Below, in pieces: positions 10,373 through 20,864 of a stretch of 64,000 nucleotides of DNA; the stretch's first letter is position 1; each line of letters starts with the position of its first letter. The translations under genes were made by a program, and so were the position numbers. The notes beneath the pieces were generated by a model. It did not search any database. It was not told where the DNA came from and saw only the letters and a list, made by a program, of their open reading frames with translations. This DNA comes from Enoplosus armatus (taxonomy: Eukaryota; Chordata; Actinopteri; Centrarchiformes; Enoplosidae), in the NCBI RefSeq assembly GCF_043641665.1, contig NC_092190.1, positions 24,293,510 to 24,357,509 of the forward strand, read 5' to 3'.

Positions 10373-11299
10373 ATGGATGGTGAATTAAATGTAACATATA
10401 TAACTCTTGGTGGGTATGTGGAAGTGGACGAATACAGGTATTTTTATTTTTTTATTATTTTCACAGTATATATTATTATAATCTGCTTTAATGTCACCAT
10501 TGTGTTCCTGATTTGGATACACAAGAACCTCCATGAGCCTATGTACATTTTCATTGCAGCTTTGCTTCTGAACTCTGTTGTTTTCAGCACTGCTATGTAC
10601 CCAAAGTTGTTAATTGACTTTTTATCTGAAAAACAGATCATATCTTATTCAGCCTGTCTCTTTCAATTTTTTCTATATTACTCCTTAAGTGGTTCAGAGT
10701 TCTTACTGCTGTCAGGCATGGCCTATGACAGGTATGTGTCTATATGTAAACCTCTGCAATATGCAACCATCATGAGGAAAACCACCGTGAGCATCTTCCT
10801 GGCTTTAGCTTGGCTTGTGCCTGCTTGTCAGATTGCATTCCTAGTTATACTGAGTGCTGACATGAAACTCTGTCATTTAACTTTAAATGCAATTTTTTGT
10901 AATAATTCCCTTTACAGTCTCCACTGTGTGACTTCCAGAGCACGGTCCATATTTGGTGTTATTGCTCTGATAAACATTGCCCTTTTCCCTTTGCTCTACA
11001 TAGTTTTTACATACACCAGGATACTAACAATATCCTATCGAAGTAGTAGAAATGTCAGGAAAAAAGCTGCACAGACCTGTTTACCCCACCTGATAGTTTT
11101 GATCAGCTTTTCCTGTTTTTGTGCATATGATGTCATTGCAGCTCGAGTGGGATCAGATTTTCCAAAAACTGTACGTTTCATTATGACTTTACAAGCGGTT
11201 TTGTATCATCCTCTCTTCAATCCAATAATATATGGACTAAAAATGAAAGAAATCTTTAAACACCTGAAGAGGTTGTTCTGTCAAACCAAAGTGATCTAA
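10373..11299 (+). CDS. Olfactory receptor, intact (OR 3)
   Basis: A 308-residue odorant receptor starting at the ATG at 10373 (M-D-G-E-L-N-V-T-Y); the frame continues four codons upstream only through a GTG. It has the NVT site, CFNVTIVFLIWIHKNL at the end of TM1, PMYIFIAALLLNSVVF, MAYDRYVSIC, EC2 with LCHLTLNAIFCNN, RKKAAQTCLPHL, and NPIIYG. TM5 ends ILTISYRSSRN. It is very close to OR 4 over most of its length but differs from it in the first 45 residues, and its 5' flank matches OR 6 instead (see findings). OR 3, 4 and 6 form a subfamily marked by C-F-N in TM1 and an L-C-H start of EC2. Confidence 0.94.
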   Translation: MDGELNVTYITLGGYVEVDEYRYFYFFIIFTVYIIIICFNVTIVFLIWIHKNLHEPMYIFIAALLLNSVVFSTAMYPKLLIDFLSEKQIISYSACLFQFFLYYSLSGSEFLLLSGMAYDRYVSICKPLQYATIMRKTTVSIFLALAWLVPACQIAFLVILSADMKLCHLTLNAIFCNNSLYSLHCVTSRARSIFGVIALINIALFPLLYIVFTYTRILTISYRSSRNVRKKAAQTCLPHLIVLISFSCFCAYDVIAARVGSDFPKTVRFIMTLQAVLYHPLFNPIIYGLKMKEIFKHLKRLFCQTKVI

Positions 11300-11814
11300 T
11301 GTATTAAATGTGATGTTGCAGGAATAGTGAAGTTAGTGATGATAATGTCGTCATTTCTTCTGTAATAATGAATGACGTGAATGTTCTAGAGGGTAATTAA
11401 TGTAAGGATTTGTTTCCATGGCTGGGTTGACATGCAACATTTACGGGATCCGAATCGAATCGTAGATGTTTCAACAGGATTGATTTTGCCACCAACTTGC
11501 TGGGGGTGATGGATAAACTCACTCAGGCTTGACTTTACACATGGGGCAGAAAAAGGGGCAAACAGATTAGGCAATACAAGTAACAACAACACCAAGCCCT
11601 ATGTGCCATGGTCATAGTACAGCAGCATAGTGTTAAAGATATTTGCCCTGCTGCAAGATGCATATGTGAAAACCAATGAATAAACTGATTGAATTACCAC
11701 AACATTCTGCTCAGAGCAGCCACACAAAGCAAACCTAGTGTACACAGTAGAGCCAGAAGAACTATTACTAGACTATCAAGAGACCAGACAGAGGAGAGAC
11801 GGTCACAAAACATC
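11300..11814. other. Intergenic 3' of OR 3
   Basis: The first ~80 bp are near-identical to the 3' flank of OR 4 (14846-14930), then the sequences part. The rest is unrecognised; no gene is seen. Confidence 0.55.
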
Positions 11815-13315
11815 TGATTTAAAGTAGATACTGGCGCAACAGATAATGAGATGCCTTGTTATGTGTGTCGCACTAAGACCAGCCACATGTCCACTGTCAG
11901 GTTATGGTGCAGAGACACTGGACGCAAAGGCACCTTTCAACTGAGGCGCAGAAGAAAATATATTACAAAAACATTTGAGTTTGACATTATGAAAACAGCA
12001 GCCCATTCCACACATAACCACGTCAAGCTAGTCCTATCTGTTCAGAGCACCACCAGGGAGAGTCCAGCATACACATTGATCCAACTATTACGGACACACA
12101 GTCGGGCTACTGGGCCATCACACTGACACACAAGTCATTCTTCCTCACCCCTTTTACCGCAGTGTTTGGCAGATTCCACTCCCTCTGCCTTTCCTTCGCG
12201 GAAATATCACACAAGATATATTCCAAAGAAAAACCGCAGAGACATCCAAAGGACACAGTGGTGCAGTCGGCACAGTGGGTGATCCGCTGGTTTATGGCAG
12301 AACTAAAAAGGAGCGCGACACCAATCCGAGGCAAACGCCTAAATCCTGAGAAATGTGTGATATTTGCAACAAAAGTCAGCATGTTCGGCACAAACTCCCT
12401 TGAGACAGCGTACAACCACACACAAAAGACAATTCAAGCGATCAAGGACATGGCTCGACCAAAGAAGAGCTGAAGAATATCTCAAACGTGGCAATTCACC
12501 TGGCTAGGTTTGCTCCAGTCTGTCTGAGGTCAACGCACCATCAAGACCGTGGATTCACTTGGGATAAAGGTCACAACGCAGCTTTTCTGCAGGTGAAAGA
12601 GCTGATTATGAGAAAGCTGGGACCTATGCCTCAAAATCTTTGAAACCAACAGAGGGATTTATGCCCAAATGAAAAAGGAGCTCCTCACTGTCTGTCACTG
12701 ACTGTAAATCTGTCCATGCTTTCATGTATGGCATGGAGCTGAGTCAGACCACAAGCCCCCGGACTCCACAATAAAATGACGGATTGTCACTTATCCAGCA
12801 TGCCTGCACAGAGTGAATCTCCAGCTGCAACAATATGACATCAAGATTCAGCGCTACCCAAGGAAGACAGACACACAGCATACCTGGGCTTTGAAAGGCC
12901 TCAAATCCCAAAGAGCCTCTCATCTCACATCAGTTACCAGACAGGCAATGGCAGACCATCACAACTAATCTGTCCTTGTGGAATGGAGAGGTCTACTTAG
13001 TTGTTGTGGACTACTACAGCTGATAGTTTGAGTTGGACAGAAAGAGCATTGCACTACTACAGGAACTGTCACGAGAAAGCTAAAGGCTATGTTCACCAGA
13101 CATGGAGTGCTGGAGATCTCCGACAGCTTCATGGCACACTGAGCGTGTTACATCAAGCCCCCATTACCCCCAAAGTAATAGTCTGGCTGAAAGAATAGTA
13201 AGTTTGGCCAATTTCATATTTGACAAAGTTAGAGCCCAAGGAGCTGATTCTTCCTGGATTCACTTAGTCATTGTTGTTGTGAACTTCAGTTCAATTGTCA
13301 AGGCACAGTAGGCTG
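11815..13315 (+). mobile_element. Degenerate Gypsy-type LTR retrotransposon pol fragment
   Basis: Pol pieces appear in the normal Gypsy order on the plus strand. A protease start VDTGATDNEM lies at about 11825; an RT stretch VFGRFHSLCLSF lies around 12160, with LNPEKCVIFATKVSMFG around 12340. RNase H-like pieces follow (WDKGHNAAFLQVKELI around 12560, YAQMKKELLTVCH around 12660). An integrase core (VVVDYYS near 13000, HGVLEIS near 13105, TSSPHYPQSNSLAER near 13150-13190) comes last. All are broken by stops and frameshifts. No LTRs were recognised. Confidence 0.8.
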
Positions 13316-13679
13316 CCAACTCAGTTTGAAGCACCACAGCAATCCCTGGGCTCACAACACTTCACAAAAAAAGGATCCCAATGGGTTCTGTGCAAGTGAG
13401 GTACACAGATTTGAAATTGGTGAATAAGAGAGCGCTGGGATTGGATTGGTACTCGGTATCGGCAGAATCTAAAAGGGAGAAAAGAGTTGGATTTGTGCGT
13501 CTCTAAAATATATGTTGAAACTTCTTCATCCCTGCAGAGACTGACAACACTGTGTGAACATGGACCACAATATCGAATTTCATCCAAGAGGGCAGCGATG
13601 CACCAAGAGGAAGCCTGTGTGTGTGTTCGTGCCTCCCGAGTTGGATGGAGGTCTTTTCATATTAGTATCTATTTTGGTG
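13316..13679. other. Intergenic upstream of OR 4
   Basis: No gene. GGATTGGTACTCGGTATCGG at about 13444 resembles a common fish repeat, but the family is not secure. From about 13640 the sequence TTTCATATTAGTATCTATTT begins the unit that is repeated, in inverted form, upstream of OR 5. Confidence 0.45.
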
Positions 13680-13779
13680 GAGAGTTTAATGAGATCCATG
13701 GAGGGTGATGCAATCTAATAAAAACTTTCCAACGACTCAAACAGCTCACTTGAATTTTGCACACCAAGTCGAAGATCAG
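13680..13779 (+). promoter_or_regulatory. Conserved OR leader block, upstream of OR 4
   Basis: GAGAGTTTAATGAGATCC, ATGGAGGGTGATGCAATC and TAATAAAAACTTTCCAACGAC, then ATCAG followed by GTATCTG. It is closest in sequence to the inverted block upstream of OR 5, not to that of OR 3. It lies 139 bp before the ATG. The AG that would serve as acceptor (as in OR 5, TTTATTTTAG) reads TTTATTTTAA here. Confidence 0.6.
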
Positions 13780-13918
13780 GTATCTGTTAATGAATAAGAC
13801 ACTTCAGTGCAGGTTGAAGGTTAGTGTTATTGTGAAAGTGAGCGTTCTTTTTAAAGTCTCCTTCATGTAGGCTGCTTATGTGAGTTTTATTACTGAACAT
13901 TTATTTTAAACAACATTC

Positions 13919-14845
13919 ATGGATGATGAACTTAATGCAACATATATAACTCTTGGTGGTCATGTGGAAGTGCACAAATACAGATATTCTTATTTTTTGA
14001 TCATGTTCACAGTATATATTCTAACCATCTGCTTTAATGTCACCATTGTGTTCCTGATTTGGATACACAAGAACCTCCATGAGCCTATGTACATTTTCAT
14101 TGCAGCTTTGCTTCTGAACTCTGTTGTTTTCAGCACTGCTATGTACCCAAAGTTGTTAATTGACGTTTTATCTGATAAACAGATCATATCTTATTCAGCC
14201 TGTCTCTTTCAATTTTTTCTATATTACTGTTTAGGCGGTTCAGAGTTCTTACTGCTGTCAGCCATGGCCTATGACAGGTATGTGTCTATATGTAAACCTC
14301 TGCAATATGCAACCATCATGAGGAAAACCACCGTGAGCATCTTCCTGGCTTTAGCTTGGCTTGTGCCTGCTTGTCAGATTGCATTCCCAGTTATACTGAG
14401 TGCTGACATGAAACTCTGTCATTTAACTTTAAATGCAATTTTTTGTAATAATTCCCTTTACAGTCTCCACTGTGTGACTTCCAGAGCACGGTCCATATTT
14501 GGTGTTATTGCTCTGCTAAACATTGCCCTTTTCCCTTTGCTCTACATAGTTTTTACATACACCAGGATACTAATAATATCCTATCGAAGTAGTAGAAATG
14601 TCAGGAAAAAAGCTGCACAGACCTGTTTACCCCACCTGTTGGTTTTAATCAGCTTTTCCTGTTTTTGTGCATATGATGTCATTGCAGCTCGAGTGGGATC
14701 AGATTTTCCAAAAACTGTACGTTTCATTATGACTTTACAAGCGGTTTTGTATCATCCTCTCTTCAATCCAATAATATATGGACTAAAAATGAAAGAAATC
14801 TTTAAACACCTGAAGAGGTTGTTCTGTCAAACTAAAGTGATCTAA
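13919..14845 (+). CDS. Olfactory receptor, intact, probable mosaic (OR 4)
   Basis: A 308-residue odorant receptor starting M-D-D-E-L-N-A-T-Y at 13919. Motifs are the NAT site at residue 6, PMYIFIAALLLNSVVF, MAYDRYVSIC, EC2 LCHLTLNAIFCNN, SYRSSRNVRKKAAQTC, and NPIIYG. From TM1 to about 80 bp past the stop it is almost identical to OR 3. Its N-terminal ~35 codons and 5' flank differ from OR 3, and the flank resembles OR 5 (shared TCATGTAGGCTG and TACTGAACATTTATTTTA). This looks like gene conversion or unequal exchange. Changes from OR 3 include IDVLSDKQ in EC1 and CLGGSEF in TM3. Confidence 0.93.
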   Translation: MDDELNATYITLGGHVEVHKYRYSYFLIMFTVYILTICFNVTIVFLIWIHKNLHEPMYIFIAALLLNSVVFSTAMYPKLLIDVLSDKQIISYSACLFQFFLYYCLGGSEFLLLSAMAYDRYVSICKPLQYATIMRKTTVSIFLALAWLVPACQIAFPVILSADMKLCHLTLNAIFCNNSLYSLHCVTSRARSIFGVIALLNIALFPLLYIVFTYTRILIISYRSSRNVRKKAAQTCLPHLLVLISFSCFCAYDVIAARVGSDFPKTVRFIMTLQAVLYHPLFNPIIYGLKMKEIFKHLKRLFCQTKVI

Positions 14846-15594
14846 TGTATTAAATGTGATGTTGCAGGAATAGTGAAGTTAGTGATGATAATGCCGTCAT
14901 TTCTTCTGTAATAATACAGAGACGTGACTGTTCTGAGCTTTAGAAGGTATTTAATATAAGGATTTGTTTCCATGCTGTAAAAATCATGGAAACAATAAAG
15001 AGTATCTTGAGTTTGAACAATGTAATGAGTAATCAATATATTGCAGTTATTCAGAAGTATGCTTTTATTAACACCTGAAAGTGCCATTTCCTGCAATATA
15101 GAGCCTTGAGTGATGACCAATAAAGCTGCTCTTTCACTATAAAGCTCAGTTTGTGTTGCACTATATATCAAAATATTAGTTTCTGTTCTGTACAGGAAAA
15201 TGCTGTCTCAGAGTGTACATAATGCATATATGTCATAGTTTGTCGAGATGAATTGCAAAGCTACATAACTCATCTGGGAATATTTGGAAGTTTGTGACCT
15301 GATTCCACCTCATGTACATTTCACTTTCCAATCCTCAAAAAACGATCTTCGATCTTCTTTCAAATAGGCCTCGTTTTTGTCATTAATGACACAGTAATTG
15401 CTTATCTCTCATAATGAGAAAGAGCAACAATGTGATCCAAGCCTGTAACGCTCGAGTACGATGAAAGGGGGGTTCAGGAGAGGGATGAAGGGGGTCGAGG
15501 AGAATCGTGATGTGGCTGGTGGAGCTAGGAACCCGGGGGTCGAGACTCAGGGTGGGGGCACGTCTCTATGAGCTGCTGCTTCACTGAGTGAATA
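14846..15594. other. Intergenic 3' of OR 4, poly(A) signals
   Basis: The 3' flank of OR 4, related to that of OR 3 and OR 6. AATAAA occurs at 14994-14999 and at 15119-15124 and could end the OR 4 transcript. GAGACTCAGGGTGGGGGCAC at about 15541 recurs near 24931, marking a short dispersed repeat. No gene. Confidence 0.5.
14994..14999 (+). promoter_or_regulatory. Candidate poly(A) signal of OR 4
   Basis: AATAAA about 150 bp after the stop codon. It fits the usual position for a single-exon OR transcript, but such hexamers also occur by chance in AT-rich DNA. Confidence 0.35.
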
Positions 15595-16865
15595 AATGTT
15601 AATGTGACTTATACAAAGGGAAGGTAAAGGGCCACGAGGATACTGTATCCACTTGTATCCGCTCATGACCATAGGTGAGGGTTGGAACGTAGATCAAGTG
15701 GTAAATTGAAAGCTTTGCCTTCCTGCTCAGCTCCCTCTTCACCAGGATGGTTCGGTACAACGCCGGCATTCCTGCTGACGCCGCACCAATCTGCCTGTCG
15801 ATCTCACGCTCCATTTTACCCTCACTCGCTAACAAGATACTTGAACTCCTTCGCTTGAGGCAGTAACTTACTCCCCACCCAGAGGGAGCAATCCACCTTT
15901 TTCCGAGAGAGAACCGTGGCCTCAGACTCTCATCCCAACCGGTTCACACTCAGCGGCAAACCACCTGACTGCGTGCTGTAGGTCACAGTATGATGAAGCC
16001 AACAGAACCACATCATCTGCAAAGAGCAGAGATGCAATTCTGAGGTCCCCAAACTGGACACTCCTCCCGAGATCCCGTCCATGTATATCACGAACAAGGG
16101 ACATATATATGACATATGTAATATGTATTTGACTTTCTGTCGGATTACGGACACAGCTCTCACTTCGGTTATATAAGGACCGGATGGCTTGTAGCAGTGG
16201 CCCCGGTACCCCATACTCCCGCAATACCCTCCACAGGACCCCCCGGGGGACACGGTCGTATCCGTTCTCCAAGTCCACAAAACACATGTAACCCCCCAGT
16301 AATGACCAGGACTGAATCTGTATGTTCCTCGTGTATCTGAGGATCAACAATCGATCTGAGCCTCCTTTCCAGCACTCTGGAGTACACGTTCCTGGGGAGG
16401 CTGGTGCCTTGCTGCTGAGGAGGTCCTTGACTACCTCAGTGACCTCTGCCAAGGATATGGATGAGGCTTCTCCTGATGGCTTCCTTCACCACTGGTGTCC
16501 ACCGCAGGGTCCTAAGGTTCCCACCACGACAGGCAACCTTCTGGCCACAAGTCCTAGCAACTATCTCCACAATGGAGGCTCTGAAAATGGCCCAATCAGA
16601 TTCCAGTTCCTCATCCTTCCCGAGGATGCATGAGAAATTCTTCCAGAGGTGGGAGTTGAAGATCTCCAGGACAGGGCCTCAGCCAGACGTTCCCAGTTCA
16701 CTCTCACTACAAGTTTTGGTTTACCAGGTCTGTCTGGCATCCTCCCCCGCTATCTGATCCAACTCAGCACCAGGTGGTAATCAGTTGACAGCTCTGCTCC
16801 TCTCTTAACCCAAGAGACCAAGACATACAGCCGCAGATCTGCTGATACGACCACAAAGTCGGAAC
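15595..16865 (-). mobile_element. Degenerate non-LTR retrotransposon, endonuclease-RT, copy B
   Basis: Same family as the element at 8135-9590, same orientation. From right to left the minus strand encodes an endonuclease C-terminus (DFVVVSADLRLYVL, VKRGAELSTDYHLVLSW, RPGKPKLVVRVNWERL) at about 16865-16640. The RT follows: MAEVTEVVKDLLSSKAP, CFVDLENGYDRVPRGVLW and LREYGVPGPLLQAIRSLYNR. The catalytic SLLFADDVVLLASS lies in the frame 15922-16452. A downstream piece, LVKRELSRKAKLSIYHLIYVP, lies at 15599-15835. Internal deletions are evident, for example between the KAP and ECWKGG segments. It is dead, though the FADD box is preserved. Confidence 0.85.
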
Positions 16866-17239
16866 TCTGTTGGAACACCGCAACATTTCAGTCAACAGGT
16901 ACAAGTCTGCACAGCTCCTACTGAGAAGCAGGTTGTGTACAGTTTTCCTTACCACCAGCAAACAGCTGAAGCCCCGTGTCTCCTACTGGAAGGCTGTGAG
17001 CACCAAAAGAAAGCAGAGCCAAGCCAAGACTGTATTACGACTGCAACACAAACCCACGGTCAGCACTGTAGCAAGGAGACAGCATCTGCTGCTGTGGACG
17101 ACGGGGAGAGACTGTGGAGATCTGCTGTAGTCATCTGGCCTACAGACACCAACAGATCATATAGATTCATACTAGTGAAGGACAAACCTAATGGCTCACC
17201 GTCAGTCAGCCAACATCTGATCCATTGAAAAAAACCCTG
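16866..17239. other. Intergenic between LINE copy B and OR 5 leader
   Basis: Possibly still 5' LINE sequence (around 16866-16960), but I cannot match it. The longer open frames here have no recognisable domain. Confidence 0.4.
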
Positions 17240-17400
17240 TTCGGACACTGTGTTCACTGCTGAGTTGGAAAGACTGTTTGAGTATGTGCAAAGTTTTTAT
17301 TAGATTGCGTCAGCCTCCAGGGGTCTTGTTAAACTTTCCACCAAAATAGATACTAATATATAAAGAACCTCATCAAACTCTGGAGGCCTGAAGTTTTTAC
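17240..17400 (-). promoter_or_regulatory. Conserved OR leader block, inverted upstream of OR 5
   Basis: Read on the minus strand this matches the OR 4 block: TATTAGTATCTATTTTGGTG, GAAAGTTTAACAAGACC, GGAGGCTGACGCAATCTAAT and AAAAACTTTGCACATACTC. So it points away from OR 5, the reverse of every other copy relative to its gene. The matching donor-like site (GGTCAG followed by GTACCT, 17444-17450) is still in forward orientation. An inversion of about 160 bp with one end between block and donor explains this. Confidence 0.6.
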
Positions 17401-17459
17401 CTCTTGGACTTGAGCATGTGCCTCATTACGTGCATTTGGAGGTCAGGTACCTTTGAATG

Positions 17460-17690
17460 AATAAACCACTTCAGTGCAGGTTAAATGTTGGTGTAATCGG
17501 TATAGTGAGACTTTTTAATTATTATTCATGTACACTGGTTGTATAATCTGCTTGTTTTATTATTATTATTACTATTATTAATAAAACACTTCAGTACAGG
17601 TTAAGTTTAGTATTATCTTGGAAGTGAGACTTCTTTTTAAATTTCCATTCATGTAGGCTGGTTATGTACGTTTTCTTACTGAACATTTAT
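17460..17690 (+). repeat. Tandem duplication of OR 5 leader, 120-bp period
   Basis: ATAAACCACTTCAGTGCAGG at 17461 recurs as ATAAAACACTTCAGTACAGG at 17581, exactly 120 bp later. The text after it (GTGAGACTT, then TTCATGTA and CTGGTTGT/CTGGTTAT) is also repeated. OR 4 has a single copy. This makes the OR 5 donor-to-ATG distance (258 bp) the longest in the array. Confidence 0.65.
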
Positions 17691-17704
17691 TTTAGACAAC
17701 ATTA

Positions 17705-18631
17705 ATGGATGTTGAGTTAAATGGAACATATATAACTCTTGGAGGGCATGTGGAAGTTAACAAATACAGATATCTTTATTTTTTGATTATGCTCACAGTA
17801 TATATTCTAATAATATGCAGTAATTCTACCATTGTGTACCTTATCTGGATACACAAAAACCTCCATGAGCCTATGTACATCTTCATTGCAGCTCTGTTAC
17901 TGAACTGTGTTCTTTACAGTACTACCATTTACCCAAAGCTTCTGATTGACTTTTTATCTGAGAAACAGATCATATCTTATTCAGCCTGTCTCTTCCAATT
18001 TTATGTGTTTTATTCTATAGGCAGCTCAGAGTTCTTACTGCTGTCAGGCATGGCCTATGACAGGTATGTGTCTATATGTAAACCTCTGCAATATCCAACT
18101 ATCATGAGGAAAACCACCGTGAGCATCTTCCTGGTTTTATCTTGGCTTCTGCCTGCTAGTCATATTGCAGTCCCAGTAATACTGAGTGCTGAAACTAAAC
18201 TGTGTAACGTCACTTTACAAGGAATATTTTGTAACAATGCAATTTACAGACTTCAATGTGTAAAATCAAGTGTAATTGCTATATATGGTGTAGTTGCTTT
18301 AATAGATCTCGCAATTCTCCCTATGCTCTTCATAATCTTTACGTACACAAAGATACTTATTATATCCTATCGAAGTTGTAAAGAAGTCAGGAAAAAAGCA
18401 GCAGAGACATGTTTGCCCCATCTTCTAGTCTTAATCAGTTTCTCCTGTTTGAGTGCGTATGATATCAGCATAGCTCGAGTCGAATCGAATTTTCCAAAAA
18501 CTGCACGCTTAATAATGATGTTACAAATAGTTCTGTATCATCCTTTGTTTAATCCACTCATATACGGCCTCAAAATGAAAGAAATATCTAAACACCTCAA
18601 AAGGTTGTTCTGTCCCGCCAAAATCATTTGA
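17705..18631 (+). CDS. Olfactory receptor, intact (OR 5)
   Basis: A 308-residue odorant receptor beginning M-D-V-E-L-N-G-T-Y at 17705. It carries an NGT site, CSNSTIVYLIWIHKNL, PMYIFIAALLLNCVLY, MAYDRYVSIC, EC2 LCNVTLQGIFCNN (with a second potential NVT site), SYRSCKEVRKKAAETC and NPLIYG. Departures from the local norm are KAAETC for KAAQTC at the start of TM6 and C-V-L-Y in TM2. A splice-acceptor-like TTTATTTTAG precedes the ATG by 9 bases. Its leader is rearranged (inverted block, 120-bp tandem duplication), so expression may differ from that of its neighbours. A relic related to this gene lies at 25998-26077. Confidence 0.94.
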   Translation: MDVELNGTYITLGGHVEVNKYRYLYFLIMLTVYILIICSNSTIVYLIWIHKNLHEPMYIFIAALLLNCVLYSTTIYPKLLIDFLSEKQIISYSACLFQFYVFYSIGSSEFLLLSGMAYDRYVSICKPLQYPTIMRKTTVSIFLVLSWLLPASHIAVPVILSAETKLCNVTLQGIFCNNAIYRLQCVKSSVIAIYGVVALIDLAILPMLFIIFTYTKILIISYRSCKEVRKKAAETCLPHLLVLISFSCLSAYDISIARVESNFPKTARLIMMLQIVLYHPLFNPLIYGLKMKEISKHLKRLFCPAKII

Positions 18632-19189
18632 TGTATTAACACTGATCACTAATGTGCAGTCATTTCTTTCTCTATGAAATAGTCATTCAGAGATGTGAAT
18701 TTTTGAAAGATATTTAAACGCTGTTGTGTCCACAACAAAGATTCTTTACTGTTTGTTACGGAAACAGCAAAGAATATCTTATCAATGTATTCGCTAATCA
18801 ATATGCTGTAGCTATTAAAAAAATACTTTTTTATTATATATTATCAAGTCTTTCATTCAGACAGTGTTTTACTATCATCAATTTAATTAGCAACATTTAA
18901 CCCTGTTAACAAATAATGACACTGATATTAATATTATCTGATCTGGGTGTATTGATACATGCCTGTGGACAGTGATTTCTGCCGTACAGACACAGAGGAG
19001 ACGGGCATGAAGGTCAAAAACATTTATTGCTGAGCACAGGGGGAAGCAGGGCCGCAGGAGAGGGGTAGCTAAGCTGGTCGCTGTGAGCCCGGGACTGAGG
19101 CTGGGGCTGGGGCACACCGGGGCCAAGGGAGCAGGTCCGCAGTGAGGTAATACGGACACAGAGGGTGAACGGGGAGGGTAGGATTGTGG
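18632..19189. other. Intergenic 3' of OR 5; nothing recognised
   Basis: AT-rich 3' flank, then a GC-richer stretch (19020-19190) with purine-rich runs such as GAGGCTGGGGCTGGGG. No gene is supported. Confidence 0.45.
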
Positions 19190-19335
19190 GGGCAGATGCA
19201 CAGCTCATTCAGTTACAGACCAATTCCACATAAGAACAAGACAGAACACTTCAGGTGCTCGTTTGTGCCCACTGCCATCAGACGGTGCAACAAGACCTGT
19301 GACAACAACAAAAGCCAGCTATCATTATACCTCAA
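19190..19335 (+). mobile_element. LINE C-terminal fragment
   Basis: The plus strand encodes RCSFVPTAIRRCNK at about 19254-19296, which resembles the conserved end of CR1/L2/Rex1-like reverse-transcriptase proteins (compare the intact-looking FLPVAIKLFN end of the LINE at 44414). Only about 50 codons are recognisable. Confidence 0.5.
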
Positions 19336-19689
19336 CAAGGCCCTCAGTGTTGCACTACTACTCATTACTGAAGATTGAGGTGGTCTTCCCAAGAAAAAAG
19401 ACAGCATTAGCCATTTCAGCAAGGAAGGAAGTCAAGTGACATTATTATGAAGCAACAAATGACATCACGCCTCAACCACATCTCTAATCACCCTCCCAGC
19501 CTACTGATACCGGGTCAGCCAATCCTGTCAGTTTTCCAGACGACAGACGCAAGGTTGTATAAATCTAAAAAGTAAGACTAATGCTACCTGCTCCCGAACT
19601 GCAGAACAATCTCTCTGGCAATGATCTGTTTGAAAGTGATTTTCCTCAAGCCATGATATTCCCGCCGCAGTCAAACCACAGCCAAGCGT

Positions 19690-20270
19690 CCCGATAGAGC
19701 CGCTTGTGCTCTGTGGTGCACGTACCTCGGCCTAGTGGGCATCTCCACTCAAGCTGCCCTAACGAAGTCTCTCCAACTCGGGATCAATCCCAGGCTTTGC
19801 ATCTTTCTGCAGGTTTTGCCGGCTACTATAGAGGGAGATGGTTTGCTTCCAGTTGGCCTGCAGAGTTCAGATCTCTCGATTCAGAGTCCTGCTCTTCCTC
19901 GTCTGAGCTCCATGAGCTGTCCCCTATTAAAATAGCTTCCAATCTTTGGCGGCACGAATGGTCTAGGAAGTCCATACTCATTCACTTTGATAACACAACA
20001 TTTGTGGAAATCCTAAACCAAAGTCGATCTTGTTCTCCAGCAATCATGCAGTTTATGGGCAGATCCCAAACCCAGTTCATTCTCCATGCAGCTCATGTTT
20101 CCAGGTACCACAACAGCATTGCTGATTCAATGTCCCGCTTCTCATTTCAGAAGTTTTGACTCTTGGCCCCAGAATCAGACATTCATCCCATACCTGTCCC
20201 ATGATTTTCAGACTCAATATTCAGTTGGCTCCACAGCTATAAAACCTTTTAAATGCCTCACAAGAAGACA
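19690..20270 (+). mobile_element. DIRS-like retroelement fragment, RNase H region
   Basis: The frame at 19704-20159 contains ELHELSPIKIASNLWRHEW, ILIHFDNTTFVEILNQSRS and AAHVSRYHNSIADSMSRFSF. The D-N and N-S-I-A-D-S-x-S-R-F arrangement is that of the RNase H region of tyrosine-recombinase (DIRS-type) retroelements. A remnant of the linker toward the recombinase (LLAPESD) follows at about 20160. The recombinase itself is not recognisable. It is interrupted and presumably dead. Confidence 0.65.
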
Positions 20271-20864
20271 TCCTTAATAATCTCAGTTTATCTAACCGGC
20301 TGGAATGTTTTCAAATCTCATCACCGATGCTTGTTCCACCTTACCGGCAGCCAGTGTCACTCACTTCAGACCGTCTCAACCTTTACCCCCCAATCCCTTT
20401 CCCCACATCCATTCATCAATCCTCAGCATCTCATATTTCCGGGCCCTTTGCTGCATGTCATCCTCTCACTCTCTCCCCTGTCTTTCCTGTCTGTCTCGAC
20501 TGTCCTATCGAGACAATGAACAGTGGTGTTCTGGAGGTCATGGACCAACAACGTATTTTGTTGTTTAATTTGGAGGACTTGTTATCTGCGCATATGTATA
20601 TACACAGCTTCCTACACAGGCCGTACAGCACAATGCTTTCAAGCAAAGAAATATTGTTAATTTTGGTCATTACTTTTGTGATGAGGAGTGTGACCTACAG
20701 TATCTGTAGTTAGTGCACATGCAGGTCAATGATCAGGGCCTCGCAGCAACTCTGCAACAGCTCGAAATGCAATGTGGTAAAGAGAACACACACCCCTGTA
20801 AACAAAGTCTAACCCCTCTGAGTTCAGGCCTCCAGAGTTTGAAGAAGTTTCTCACATGATGGAA
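20271..20864. other. Intergenic upstream of OR 6; duplicated 5' flank
   Basis: A pyrimidine-rich stretch (20280-20510) with no clear domain. From about 20690 it is related to the DNA upstream of OR 3, and from about 20780 (GAGAACACACACCCCTGTAA) to 23430 upstream of the OR 7 pseudogene. So three loci share this 5' flank. Confidence 0.55.
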
